A DNA stretch of 18,279 nt, taken from Candidatus Magasanikiibacteriota bacterium (lineage in GTDB: Bacteria > Patescibacteriota > Patescibacteriia > Magasanikbacterales > UBA922). The position numbers and the translations under genes are program-made. The notes under the pieces were generated by a model. It saw nothing but the letters and a program-made list of their open reading frames with translations, did no database searches and was not told the origin of the DNA. Where the stretch lies: contig JAHFIC010000008.1 of assembly GCA_023246555.1 (NCBI GenBank), positions 3,080 to 21,358 on the forward strand, in the 5' to 3' direction. Of this stretch, positions 8,090-15,290 are shown in pieces. Numbering within the stretch: position 1 is the stretch's first letter; the number at the start of each line of letters is the position of its first letter.

Positions 8090-9307
8090 TCACAAATACC
8101 GACCCAAAAAATCATCAATCTTATCCGTCATGTAATCCAACTGCTGTTTTGTCATGCCGTGATGCGCGCCGATCAAAAAACCGTTCCGCATCACATGGTC
8201 AGTCACCGGAAAATTTTTCCGAAGCTTGTCGCCCGCCAAGTGTCGAAACGCGGGCTGACGGAGAATATTGCCCGTAAAAATTGGACGCGTCTGAATTGAG
8301 CGTTCCTCCAGATATTTTGTAATATCAAATCGCGTGAAGGGCGCGCCGGTTCGAATCGTGAGAGGAAACGCGAGAAGCGCGGTCTCGACTTTTGGATGCA
8401 CCACTGGAGATAAAAACCACTGATCGTACCTGGCAAAAAACCGACGCAGGCGTTGCACGTTAACTTTTCTTCGCTTGGTAAATTCCTTAAGACGCGACAA
8501 TTGTACGAGACCAAATGCCCCCTGGAGCTCGGTCGCCTGCATGTTGTAGCCGATTTCCGTAAATAAAAACTTCGCGTCATATGGTTCGCCGTCGAGCGTG
8601 CCGGCAAACCGCCGTTTGATCTCTTCGGATTGTTCGTAGGCGCCGAAAAGGGTCGACTGTCTCCCCCAGTTACTCATCACGAGCGCCCGCTTTGCCAATT
8701 TTTCATCGTGAAAACACACCATACCACCACCACCAGCCGCGGTAATAATATGCGATGCGTAAAAACTGGTCGTGGAAATATCGGTATACGTGCCGGTTGA
8801 TTTCCCGCCAAACTTCGGCCCCAACGTATCGCAAGAATCTTCCACCAGAAACAATCCGTGTTTTTTTGCAATCCCGCGCAAACGAACCACATCAGGGATA
8901 TTGCCGATGAGCGACGGAATCATGAGCACTTTTGTCTTTTTCGTAATAAGGGATTCTATCGCATCCGGATCAACCACATACGTACCGGGCATGACATCCA
9001 CAAACACCGGGGTTAAACCCAGCTGCAAGATGGGCGCGACGGTCGTAGAGAAGGTCAACGCGGGCGTAATGACTTCATCGCCCTGGCGGAGATTTAATAC
9101 CGAAAGCCCAATCAGGTTCGCGCTCGAACCAGAATTCACCATGATCCCGTGCTTTTTACCAAAAAGCGCCGCGATGCGCTTTTCAAATTCCTTCACGGCG
9201 GCCCCCGCGACAATTTTTGTTGGATTTCGAAGTACACGAATGGCCGCCTGAATTTCTTTTTCGCCGTATACCGCGGCGGCGTACGATACGCTCATCTGTT
9301 TTTTCAT
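8090..9307 (-). CDS. RfbH/ColD-type PLP-dependent sugar 3-dehydratase (DegT/DnrJ/EryC1/StrS fold)
   Basis: A 405-residue fold-type I PLP protein. NSGSSAN (58-64) and VEDSCDTLG (155-163) are cofactor and substrate loops. The residue that is the PLP-binding Lys in sugar aminotransferases is His186 (SFYASHIIT), as in E1/RfbH (His220) and ColD (His188). Such enzymes use PMP to remove the C3 hydroxyl of NDP-4-keto-6-deoxyhexoses and lead to 3,6-dideoxysugars. RPIFTGN (341-347) and IGYNMQATELQGA match this branch. RfbH proteins carry a 2Fe-2S centre with Cys in a WGRDCWC-like stretch; here it reads WGRQSTL (214-220) and only Cys159 is kept, so the mechanism should be ColD-like, without iron-sulphur chemistry. 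A TTG at 9334 would extend the frame by nine residues, but ATG 9307 gives the ATGA overlap with the SDR gene and is preferred. Confidence 0.88.
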   Translation of the reverse strand: MKKQMSVSYAAAVYGEKEIQAAIRVLRNPTKIVAGAAVKEFEKRIAALFGKKHGIMVNSGSSANLIGLSVLNLRQGDEVITPALTFSTTVAPILQLGLTPVFVDVMPGTYVVDPDAIESLITKKTKVLMIPSLIGNIPDVVRLRGIAKKHGLFLVEDSCDTLGPKFGGKSTGTYTDISTTSFYASHIITAAGGGGMVCFHDEKLAKRALVMSNWGRQSTLFGAYEQSEEIKRRFAGTLDGEPYDAKFLFTEIGYNMQATELQGAFGLVQLSRLKEFTKRRKVNVQRLRRFFARYDQWFLSPVVHPKVETALLAFPLTIRTGAPFTRFDITKYLEERSIQTRPIFTGNILRQPAFRHLAGDKLRKNFPVTDHVMRNGFLIGAHHGMTKQQLDYMTDKIDDFLGRYL

Positions 9308-10239
9308 AGAAAGGAATACTGCTCTTGGAACCAATGAATCGTCTCATCAAGACCGGCGTCAAGCGTATGCCTCGGCCGCCAAGAAAATGACGCAAATGTC
9401 TTTTCCATATCCGCCTGCCAACGATCGCTATCATACGACACCGTACGAAACGTTCCCCATTGTATCGTACTCTTTGAAACAGTCTTTTTCAATACATACT
9501 CTGCAACCTCTCCGAGCGTTGTCGCGCGCCCGCTCCCCGCGTTAAAAATCTGTCCTGGATACGCTTTTGCTTTTTCCATGCATTCGATATACAAATCCAC
9601 CAAATCCTCGACAAAAATAAAGTCACGCGTAACATTCGGATCAGTCAAAGAAATGACTTCACTGCGAAGCGCTCGCGTTACAAGTTCATATACCAGACGC
9701 CCGTGCTGCATGGATGGGCCGTATGGAGTAAACGTCCGAAGCGTGATCGCTGGTTTGCCGCTGGCCATGCCAGCCGCTTCTACGGCGAGCGTCGCAGAAA
9801 GTTTTGATATACTGTACACTTCGCGCGGTTCTGGAAGATCGGTTTCCTTGAGCGGATGACGTTTCGGGCCGTATTCAAGAAAACTCCCGCTATGAACAAA
9901 AAACTGATACGGATGAGTTTCGAGCGCTTTGAGAAGATTGACGGTGCCCAAAAAATTCGTACGTATGACATCGTCATCCCCCGCGGTAACGCCACTTTGA
10001 ATGTTTGAGGCAGCCAAGTGGTACACGCCGGCTGGCTGAATTTCTTCAACGATTTTCTGAAGTTTTCGATGGTCACTCATGTCGCCGGTGTGGAGTGACA
10101 CATGAGGCACAATATCCTGAATCCGCAATAGATGAGTCGAATCCTTCACCAGAAGCGCGACCTTGTGTCCTAAACCGATCAGCCGACGCACGAGATGCGA
10201 CCCGATAAATCCCGCGCCGCCGGTAACAAGAATCACCAT
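9304..10239 (-). CDS. Extended SDR, NAD(P)-dependent nucleotide-sugar epimerase/reductase
   Basis: A 311-residue extended short-chain dehydrogenase. The nucleotide-binding loop GGAGFIG is at 7-13, the HLAA strand end at 74-77, a catalytic Ser in HSGSFLEYG (116-124), and the catalytic pair Tyr142/Lys146 in VYSISK. VTRDFIFVEDLVD (203-215) and the late FNAGSG motif (232-237) are typical of the 4-epimerase/4-reductase branch that includes CDP-abequose and CDP-paratose synthases. The gene sits directly before the RfbH/ColD-type dehydratase with an ATGA overlap. The likely job is therefore reduction of C4 in a 4-keto-3,6-dideoxy intermediate, as AscF or ColC do; a UDP-hexose 4-epimerase role cannot be excluded from sequence alone. 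It overlaps the upstream GT2 gene by 7 nt. Confidence 0.85.
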   Translation of the reverse strand: MVILVTGGAGFIGSHLVRRLIGLGHKVALLVKDSTHLLRIQDIVPHVSLHTGDMSDHRKLQKIVEEIQPAGVYHLAASNIQSGVTAGDDDVIRTNFLGTVNLLKALETHPYQFFVHSGSFLEYGPKRHPLKETDLPEPREVYSISKLSATLAVEAAGMASGKPAITLRTFTPYGPSMQHGRLVYELVTRALRSEVISLTDPNVTRDFIFVEDLVDLYIECMEKAKAYPGQIFNAGSGRATTLGEVAEYVLKKTVSKSTIQWGTFRTVSYDSDRWQADMEKTFASFSWRPRHTLDAGLDETIHWFQEQYSFL

Positions 10240-11036
10240 ATGCTATTTTCTACCGACCTTGGCTGGACTCCGCCTACTGGCGGTGGTAGATCCTGAATAA
10301 AAAATTTTGGATATCTTTTTATCCCCAACTGATGGAGTGCATATCGCCCCATAACTGCCAGTGTCGAAAAACCATACTGAACGCTTTTTCGAAAATTCGG
10401 CGATTGGGAATCTTCTGAATACCGCGTCGGAATTGGTATCTCGGTAACACGAAACTTCCCAACAGCAAGATCGGCCAGCATCTCTGTATCAAAAACATAA
10501 TTGTTTGACAGTGCGTCGAATGGAATACGCAGCAAAACCGATCGCCCATACGCGCGATAGCCGGTGTGATATTCAGACAAGTGCAGGTGCAAGAAACACT
10601 CCTCGATGAGGGTGAGCGCGATATTAGCAACAAACCGCCACCAGGGCATTCCGCCTGCCCGCGCGTCCTTCTTCCGATGCATCCGAGAACCAAAACACGC
10701 GTCGGCCTGCCCAAGCGTAATTGATTTCACCATCTCTGGCACGAGCGTGGGGTCGTATTGAAAATCAGAATGAACCATCACCGCGACATCTGCGCCGCGC
10801 GCGAGCGCCTCGCGGTACCCAGTTTTCTGCGCCGCACCGTATCCTTTATTTTTCTCATGCGCAATAACCACAGCTCCGGCATCGCGCGCAATTTTTGCGG
10901 AATCATCCTGACAGCCATCATCAATCACGAGCACGTCATCCACCATACCTTTCGGAATAGCGGCCAGCGCCTTTGCGATCGTTTTCCCGGCGTTATACGC
11001 CGGCATAACGACGACAATTTTTTTTCCATTGACCAT
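10233..11036 (-). CDS. Glycosyltransferase family 2 (GT-A fold, DPM1/undecaprenyl-phosphate-sugar-synthase-like)
   Basis: A 267-residue soluble GT2 protein. PAYNA (12-16), VIDDG (37-41) and the HSDFQYDP stretch (89-96, in place of the common DADGQ.DP metal site, with D91 and D95) define the nucleotide-sugar domain. EYHTGYRAYGR (155-165) is the acceptor-side motif of a common bacterial subgroup, followed by NNYVFDTEML. There are no membrane helices at the C-terminus, as in enzymes that charge polyprenyl phosphate with one sugar; this would provide donors for the three GT-C proteins of the cluster, an inference. The last 20 or so residues (DLPPPVGGVQPRS...) do not look like part of the fold and contain a short palindrome (10270-10283). 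The stop lies 7 nt inside the next gene; the start is 4 bp after the gmd stop. Confidence 0.88.
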   Translation of the reverse strand: MVNGKKIVVVMPAYNAGKTIAKALAAIPKGMVDDVLVIDDGCQDDSAKIARDAGAVVIAHEKNKGYGAAQKTGYREALARGADVAVMVHSDFQYDPTLVPEMVKSITLGQADACFGSRMHRKKDARAGGMPWWRFVANIALTLIEECFLHLHLSEYHTGYRAYGRSVLLRIPFDALSNNYVFDTEMLADLAVGKFRVTEIPIPTRYSEDSQSPNFRKSVQYGFSTLAVMGRYALHQLGIKRYPKFFIQDLPPPVGGVQPRSVENSIW

Positions 11037-11040
11037 ATAC

Positions 11041-12021
11041 TTACATCTTTTTTGCGAGACGCTTCATGTCAGCATCCACCATCATCTTCACCAGTTCTTC
11101 AAAATGGACTTTCGGCTCCCAACCTAATTTTTCTTTTGCTTTGCCGCTATGACCATGAAGCGCAAACACATCAGCCGGACGCATGAATTGAGGATCCACT
11201 TTGACGTACGGATTCCAGTCGGGAATACCCACATGTGCGAACGCCAAATCAAGAAACTCCCGGACCGTATGCGTTTCTCCGGTAGAAATGAGAAAATCTT
11301 CCGGCTCAGCCTGCTGAAGCATGCGCCACATGGCTTCGACATAGTCGCCGGCAAATCCCCAATCGCGTTTTGCGTCGAGATTCCCCAGACGAATTTCCGT
11401 CCCTATCCCAAGCTTGATGCGCGCCACACCTTCGGTAATTTTTCTGGTCACGAATTCGCGACCACGCAAAGGCGACTCATGATTAAATAAAATCCCAGAC
11501 ACAGCATACATGCCAAAACTCTCTCGGTGGTTAATCGTAATCCAATGCGCATATAATTTTGCAATCGCATAAGGACTTCGCGGATGAAATGGCGTTTCTT
11601 CTGTCTGCAAACCGTTTTCATGGCTGTTGCCGAACATCTCACTCGTGGATGCTTGATAAAATCTTGCGGTGGGGTGGATATAGCGAATGGTGTTCAAAAG
11701 CTTCAACGTTCCAATCGCGTTGACTTCAGCGGTCAAAATTGGCACATCCCAAGAGACGCCAACAAAGGACTGCGCCGCCAAATTATACACTTCATGCGGA
11801 CGGAGGGTCTTGATCGCATTGATGAGCGAGCACTCATCCGTTAAATCGCCATCAATAAAATTGACCTGATCATAAATTCCGAGCGTTTCCAGATTTTCAA
11901 AGCTCCGATTAATCGTGCGGCGCATGATGCCATAGACATCATAATCCTTTTCCAAAAGGAGTTTTGACAAATATGCGCCATCCTGTCCGGTGATGCCCGT
12001 GACGAGTGCTATTTTTTTCAT
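11041..12021 (-). CDS. gmd: GDP-mannose 4,6-dehydratase
   Basis: A 326-residue extended SDR of the Gmd family. The loop TGITGQDGAYLSKLL (8-22) is diagnostic of Gmd, with G9-T11-G12-D14-G15. The catalytic set is Thr126/Glu128 in STSEMFG and Tyr151/Lys155 in SPYAIAK. NHESPLRGREFVTRKI (180-195) and GNLDAKRDWGFAGDYVEAMW (213-232) bind the nucleotide and GDP-mannose and are almost canonical. It turns GDP-D-mannose into GDP-4-keto-6-deoxy-D-mannose, precursor of GDP-fucose, GDP-rhamnose, GDP-perosamine and GDP-colitose. No fucose synthase or perosamine aminotransferase is seen here, whereas a 3-dehydratase is three genes downstream. A TTG at 12030 could add three residues, but ATG 12021 gives the standard MKKIALVTG start. 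The upstream 64 bp is the heptamer inverted repeat. Confidence 0.96.
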   Translation of the reverse strand: MKKIALVTGITGQDGAYLSKLLLEKDYDVYGIMRRTINRSFENLETLGIYDQVNFIDGDLTDECSLINAIKTLRPHEVYNLAAQSFVGVSWDVPILTAEVNAIGTLKLLNTIRYIHPTARFYQASTSEMFGNSHENGLQTEETPFHPRSPYAIAKLYAHWITINHRESFGMYAVSGILFNHESPLRGREFVTRKITEGVARIKLGIGTEIRLGNLDAKRDWGFAGDYVEAMWRMLQQAEPEDFLISTGETHTVREFLDLAFAHVGIPDWNPYVKVDPQFMRPADVFALHGHSGKAKEKLGWEPKVHFEELVKMMVDADMKRLAKKM

Positions 12022-12030
12022 ACAATACAA

Positions 12031-12092
12031 TTAGCGGTTAACCCTTAGCGTTTAGGCGCAGAGCCTAATCACTAAACGCTATACGCTAAATG
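12031..12092. repeat. Inverted array of 7-bp repeats between a GT4 gene and gmd
   Basis: Four heptamers in one orientation (TTAGCGG, TTAACCC, TTAGCGT, TTAGGCG; 12031-12058) face units of the opposite orientation (CTAATCA, CTAAACG, CTATACG, CTAAATG; 12065-12092). The core can form stems TTAGGC/GCCTAA (12052-12057 with 12063-12068, loop GCAGA), or AGCGTTTAG/CTAAACGCT (12047-12055 with 12072-12080). TTAGCG (12031-12036) pairs with CGCTAA (12084-12089). It fills the gap between gmd and the preceding gene and contributes that gene's stop codon (12086-12088). There is no T tract after the stem. Confidence 0.8.
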
Positions 12093-13090
12093 CTGGACTG
12101 AGCAAGTATCCCAGAGTAAAATGCTTCCTTATCCCCGATGGGAACAATCGTGACCTTTGGTCCTCTTGGCGCCTCATACCCAGCGACACCGACATCGGTC
12201 ATGATGACTGGTGTTCCAAGAGCCACCGCTTCCATGACAACCAGGCCATACCCTTCGGACAAACTCGGAAAAAGTAAGCCATCAGCGGTTTTTATGTCTT
12301 CCAGGGGATCATGTGTCCATGGTTCCAACACAACCGTATGCTCCAGGTGGTGCCGTACAATAGTATCATGAATTTTTTTCTTTTCTCCCCCCTCCCCGAC
12401 AATCACTAGACCATATCGAGGGCGTGCTTTGACGACATTTGCAAACACCCCGATAACCCAGGGAATATTTTTGACCGGGTCAAAGCGCGAAAGAACCAAA
12501 AAAAGCTTTTCGAACTGCGGATACCGCCCGTGGATATCTGTTCTAGGCAACAATGATCGCAAACGCTCCGTATCTACCCACACCGGCTGAACCACAATTT
12601 TTGCTGCGGCCACACCAAGACGAAGCATGCTTTGTCGGACACGTTCACCTGGAACGCGAATCCGGTCTGCCTTCTCGAGTATATACCTCCCCAAGACGTA
12701 CTGTATCCTCTGCTTTATGGTTCCTTTTTTGTAATAATCGGAGCCATAAAAATCGCCATGCAATTGTACCTCAAGGAGAATTTTTTTTCCAACAATGAGG
12801 AGAAAGCCGACCAGGCCAGTGAAAAACGGATCCTGAGCCGTGATTTCATCTACCTGGTTCTCTCGAATAAGTTGCCGCCCGCGGCGCAAGAGCCGGATAA
12901 ACTGTCTAGTCTTCCCACCACCAGTCCCTTCCACGGAGACGCGATCACTCAGCGAACGATGGCAAGCAAGGCGGTTCGGAATGAGGATATGCAGTTCTTG
13001 GGTTACGCCATAAAGCCCCATCCGAGCGGCGACACGCGATCGTGGGTCGAGAATATTCTCGTCTAAGCTAATCATCAAGACTTTCGACAT
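12086..13090 (-). CDS. Glycosyltransferase family 4, C-terminus short
   Basis: A 334-residue GT-B protein. The donor domain begins near residue 194 (EKLFLVLSRFDPVKNIPWVI), has VIVGEGGEKKKI at 229-240, and shows the complete E-x7-E motif in SEGYGLVVMEAVALGTPVI (278-296; E279 and E287). The acceptor domain includes LLEVQLHGDFYGSDYY (105-120). A cytoplasmic retaining transferase is the clear family call; donor and acceptor are unknown. The protein ends soon after VTIVPIGDKEAF, about 25-30 residues earlier than most GT4 enzymes, and its last codons and TAG stop lie in the heptamer repeat. The C-terminal helix that folds back on the N-domain may thus have been lost. The start ATG 13090 overlaps the upstream GT4 by 16 nt. 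Confidence 0.85.
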   Translation of the reverse strand: MSKVLMISLDENILDPRSRVAARMGLYGVTQELHILIPNRLACHRSLSDRVSVEGTGGGKTRQFIRLLRRGRQLIRENQVDEITAQDPFFTGLVGFLLIVGKKILLEVQLHGDFYGSDYYKKGTIKQRIQYVLGRYILEKADRIRVPGERVRQSMLRLGVAAAKIVVQPVWVDTERLRSLLPRTDIHGRYPQFEKLFLVLSRFDPVKNIPWVIGVFANVVKARPRYGLVIVGEGGEKKKIHDTIVRHHLEHTVVLEPWTHDPLEDIKTADGLLFPSLSEGYGLVVMEAVALGTPVIMTDVGVAGYEAPRGPKVTIVPIGDKEAFYSGILAQSSI

Positions 13091-14181
13091 ACGGCATTGA
13101 GTATTTCCTGTGTTCGATCTACCATTTTCACGATCGTAAACACATCAGGAAGCGAAATGGCCTTTGTGTTTTTGAGCGTCGCGAGGATCCTGGCGCACAT
13201 CTCATCGCGCTGGTTGTAAGAAAATAATTGGTCCTCCGGCATGAATTCAGGATTTCCACCCGAACGACTCGCGACCACTGGCACCCCTTGAACGACAGCC
13301 TCAAGGAGCACGTGCGATAGTCCTTCATATCCGCTATTCAACGCAAAGACATCTGCCGCCGCAACGTATGCAAGCGTCTGGTCGTGCGGAAGAGCGCCAA
13401 GAAACTCCACACGGCTCCCGGCTTGCATATTCTGTACATGTGTTTGGAGCCTTGCTCGCTCCGGTCCGTCGCCGATAATTTTCAAACGAACGTCGAGAAC
13501 ACTATCGGCAAGCCCGTGAACCACATCAATCAGCGCGCGCATGCCCTTCCACGGAACGAGGCGTCCGGCGGATACGACCCATCGTTCACTCGCCGGTTTC
13601 TCCACTGGCGCCACACGCGCGCCATCCGGCGCATTGTACACGACGCAAATCCGTTTTCCGTCTACACCCCACCCCTCCACCAGCGTTTTCAGATACCGAC
13701 AGGGAACGATCACACGCGCGGCGCGGCGCGTGACAAACGACTGTGTCCACTGAAGCAACCGCACCGTGCCGTACGCGGGTTTCTTTTGAAACGCGCCAAT
13801 GTCGTCGGTGACGCCGAATCGCTGAACTCCCTGCTCCCACGCATAATCACCTACGACTTTCACTACGAACGGCTTTTGCAGAACCCACGATACGATGCAT
13901 CCCGGAACGCCGGCGTTCACCGGCCCCATGGCGTAAAGGACATCACTTTTTTTTGCTTCACGAAAAATTAACCACAAGTACTCCAGATATCGAAACAATT
14001 TGTGATGCGAGCCGACAGCTGACAGTTGACAGCGAACAGCCGTCTTATCCGACTGCGGATTCAAGGAGACAATGCGCACGCTCACGCCGCGTTCCTGTAA
14101 CGCACGCGCCAGTGCCACGATATAGGTGGCCGGACCTCCGGATTGTGGCGGAAAAATATCCGCCGCAAGAAGTAACTTCAT
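13075..14181 (-). CDS. Glycosyltransferase family 4 with in-frame heptamer-repeat insert
   Basis: A 368-residue GT-B protein starting KLLLAADIFPPQSGGPATY, a classic GT4 N-terminus with the glycine-rich loop. VGDYAWEQG (110-118) and VIVPCRYLK (157-165) belong to the acceptor domain; WVVSAGRLVPWKGM (201-214), IIGDGPE (235-241) and YEGLSHVLLEAVVQGVPVVAS (285-305; E286 and E294 form E-x7-E) make the donor domain. The set resembles GT4 enzymes that use mannose or related donors, but the sugar cannot be assigned. Residues about 47-56 (TAVRCQLSAV) are encoded by a run of degenerate heptamers and seem to be an extra surface loop. The frame is open up to a GTG at 14217, but ATG 14181 makes the ATGA overlap with the upstream GT4 and begins exactly at the conserved domain. 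Confidence 0.9.
   Translation of the reverse strand: MKLLLAADIFPPQSGGPATYIVALARALQERGVSVRIVSLNPQSDKTAVRCQLSAVGSHHKLFRYLEYLWLIFREAKKSDVLYAMGPVNAGVPGCIVSWVLQKPFVVKVVGDYAWEQGVQRFGVTDDIGAFQKKPAYGTVRLLQWTQSFVTRRAARVIVPCRYLKTLVEGWGVDGKRICVVYNAPDGARVAPVEKPASERWVVSAGRLVPWKGMRALIDVVHGLADSVLDVRLKIIGDGPERARLQTHVQNMQAGSRVEFLGALPHDQTLAYVAAADVFALNSGYEGLSHVLLEAVVQGVPVVASRSGGNPEFMPEDQLFSYNQRDEMCARILATLKNTKAISLPDVFTIVKMVDRTQEILNAVCRKS
14007..14041. repeat. Heptamer tandem repeat inside a GT4 coding sequence
   Basis: Consecutive 7-bp units GACAGCT, GACAGTT, GACAGCG and AACAGCC occupy 14014-14041; a degenerate unit GCGAGCC precedes them at 14007-14013. On the coding strand this gives residues about 47-56 of the GT4 protein, between the end of the first beta-alpha unit and the next helix. 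The insert keeps the reading frame. Confidence 0.7.
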
Positions 14182-15290
14182 AAGAGGTGTTTCATCTTTT
14201 GCGCAATGAAATCCCACTGGTACTTTTCCTTGACCAAGAGAAGACCATTCTTCTGCAATCGCTCTCGAAGTGGAGCATCTGTGAGAATCCGCTCGATTTT
14301 CTCTGCAATATCTTTTGGATCATCCACGCGACAAAAGAGTCCAGTGTCGCCATCAGTTAAAAACTCCGGAATACCGCCGACCGGCGGCGCCACAATCGGC
14401 ACGCCTGCCGCCATGGCTTCGAGAAATGCAATCCCCAAACCTTCGGTCCGACTTGGACGGCAGAAAACATCGGCCCGGTGAAGATACTGCGGCAAATGAT
14501 CATTCATAACCTCGCCCACCAAGTGCACGCGATCACTCAATTTTTTCTCCCGAATAAACGAGCTGATTCGATGTTCTTCCTGGCCGGATCCGACAATCAC
14601 CAAATGAACATCTCCCGGCAAAAATACCATCGCGGAAACCAACGCGGAAACGCCATTTTTCGGCACGAGCCGCGACACCGTGACCACGACCCGCACTGCG
14701 GTAGGAAGTGCGAGGAGTGTACGCACATCACTCTGTGTTGGCGCGGCAAACCGCTCAACCGCGACCCCGTTTGGCACCACACCAATCGGACACGTTGCAC
14801 CCAATGTTTTTGCCCACGCCGCCAAATACGAACTGATTGCCTGAATCCGATCTGCGCGGTGAAAAATCTGTTTGAAATACCACCAACACCACCACACATG
14901 TTTGTAAATATCGAAACGACTGTCTCCTTCTTGCAATGTGAGGAGATATGGTACCTGTGGCCGCCTCTTTTTGTATCGCAACGCAGCAAAACCGGCATAG
15001 CTGGCCATCATCGCCCACACGGTATCATACGCTCCAAGTCTCTCGGCATACGCCGGGCCGTTCAGGATGAGACGATATTTATCAAATCCATTTCCCCGAC
15101 CGATCCGATGGACATCAATCGCGCCAATGGTTTCTCGAACCGGCAAATCTTTTCGCAACCGAGCCGTGATCATCACAAACGACATGTCGGTGATTCTCTT
15201 GGTAATCTCTTTCAACGCGACCTCGGCACCGCCAATAAACGGATCGTAGGCTGTGGAAAAAATAAGGATTCTTTTTTGAGCAGGAGTCAT
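14178..15290 (-). CDS. Glycosyltransferase family 4 (GT-B fold)
   Basis: A complete 370-residue GT4 enzyme. The opening KRILIFSTAYDPFIGGAEVAL (6-26) carries the GGAE loop. VVPNGVAVERF (171-181) marks the domain crossover, VVTVSRLVPKNG (202-213) begins the donor domain, IVGSGQEE is at 232-239, and RTEGLGIAFLEAMAAGVPIVA (281-301) has both Glu residues of E-x7-E (E283, E291). GGIPEFLTDGDTGLF (305-319) is fully canonical. It acts in the cytoplasm and adds one sugar to the lipid-linked glycan. Residues 60-165 resemble the half-glycosyltransferase domain of the fusion at 16948-17547: shared elements are W-A-x-MASY, VP-x-LL and an EG pair. ATG 15290 overlaps the GT-C stop by 4 nt, and its own stop overlaps the next start in the same way. 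Confidence 0.93.
   Translation of the reverse strand: MTPAQKRILIFSTAYDPFIGGAEVALKEITKRITDMSFVMITARLRKDLPVRETIGAIDVHRIGRGNGFDKYRLILNGPAYAERLGAYDTVWAMMASYAGFAALRYKKRRPQVPYLLTLQEGDSRFDIYKHVWWCWWYFKQIFHRADRIQAISSYLAAWAKTLGATCPIGVVPNGVAVERFAAPTQSDVRTLLALPTAVRVVVTVSRLVPKNGVSALVSAMVFLPGDVHLVIVGSGQEEHRISSFIREKKLSDRVHLVGEVMNDHLPQYLHRADVFCRPSRTEGLGIAFLEAMAAGVPIVAPPVGGIPEFLTDGDTGLFCRVDDPKDIAEKIERILTDAPLRERLQKNGLLLVKEKYQWDFIAQKMKHLL

Noticed and set aside
9308..9334. TTG start at 9334 giving a longer PLP enzyme
   Set aside because: The added nine residues are not conserved-looking and would overlap the SDR by 31 nt; ATG 9307 gives the ATGA overlap seen at five other junctions.
12022..12030. TTG start at 12030 for gmd
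   Set aside because: It only adds three residues; ATG 12021 gives the canonical Gmd N-terminus.
12031..12092. CRISPR array
   Set aside because: Units are 7 bp with no spacers and switch orientation in the middle.
14182..14217. GTG start at 14217 for the GT4 gene
   Set aside because: ATG 14181 begins exactly at the GT4 first strand and makes the standard 4-nt overlap.
14370..14395. GC-rich palindrome CCGCCGACCGGCGG as a repeat element
   Set aside because: It encodes the conserved GT4 segment PPVGGIPEF, so codon constraint explains it.
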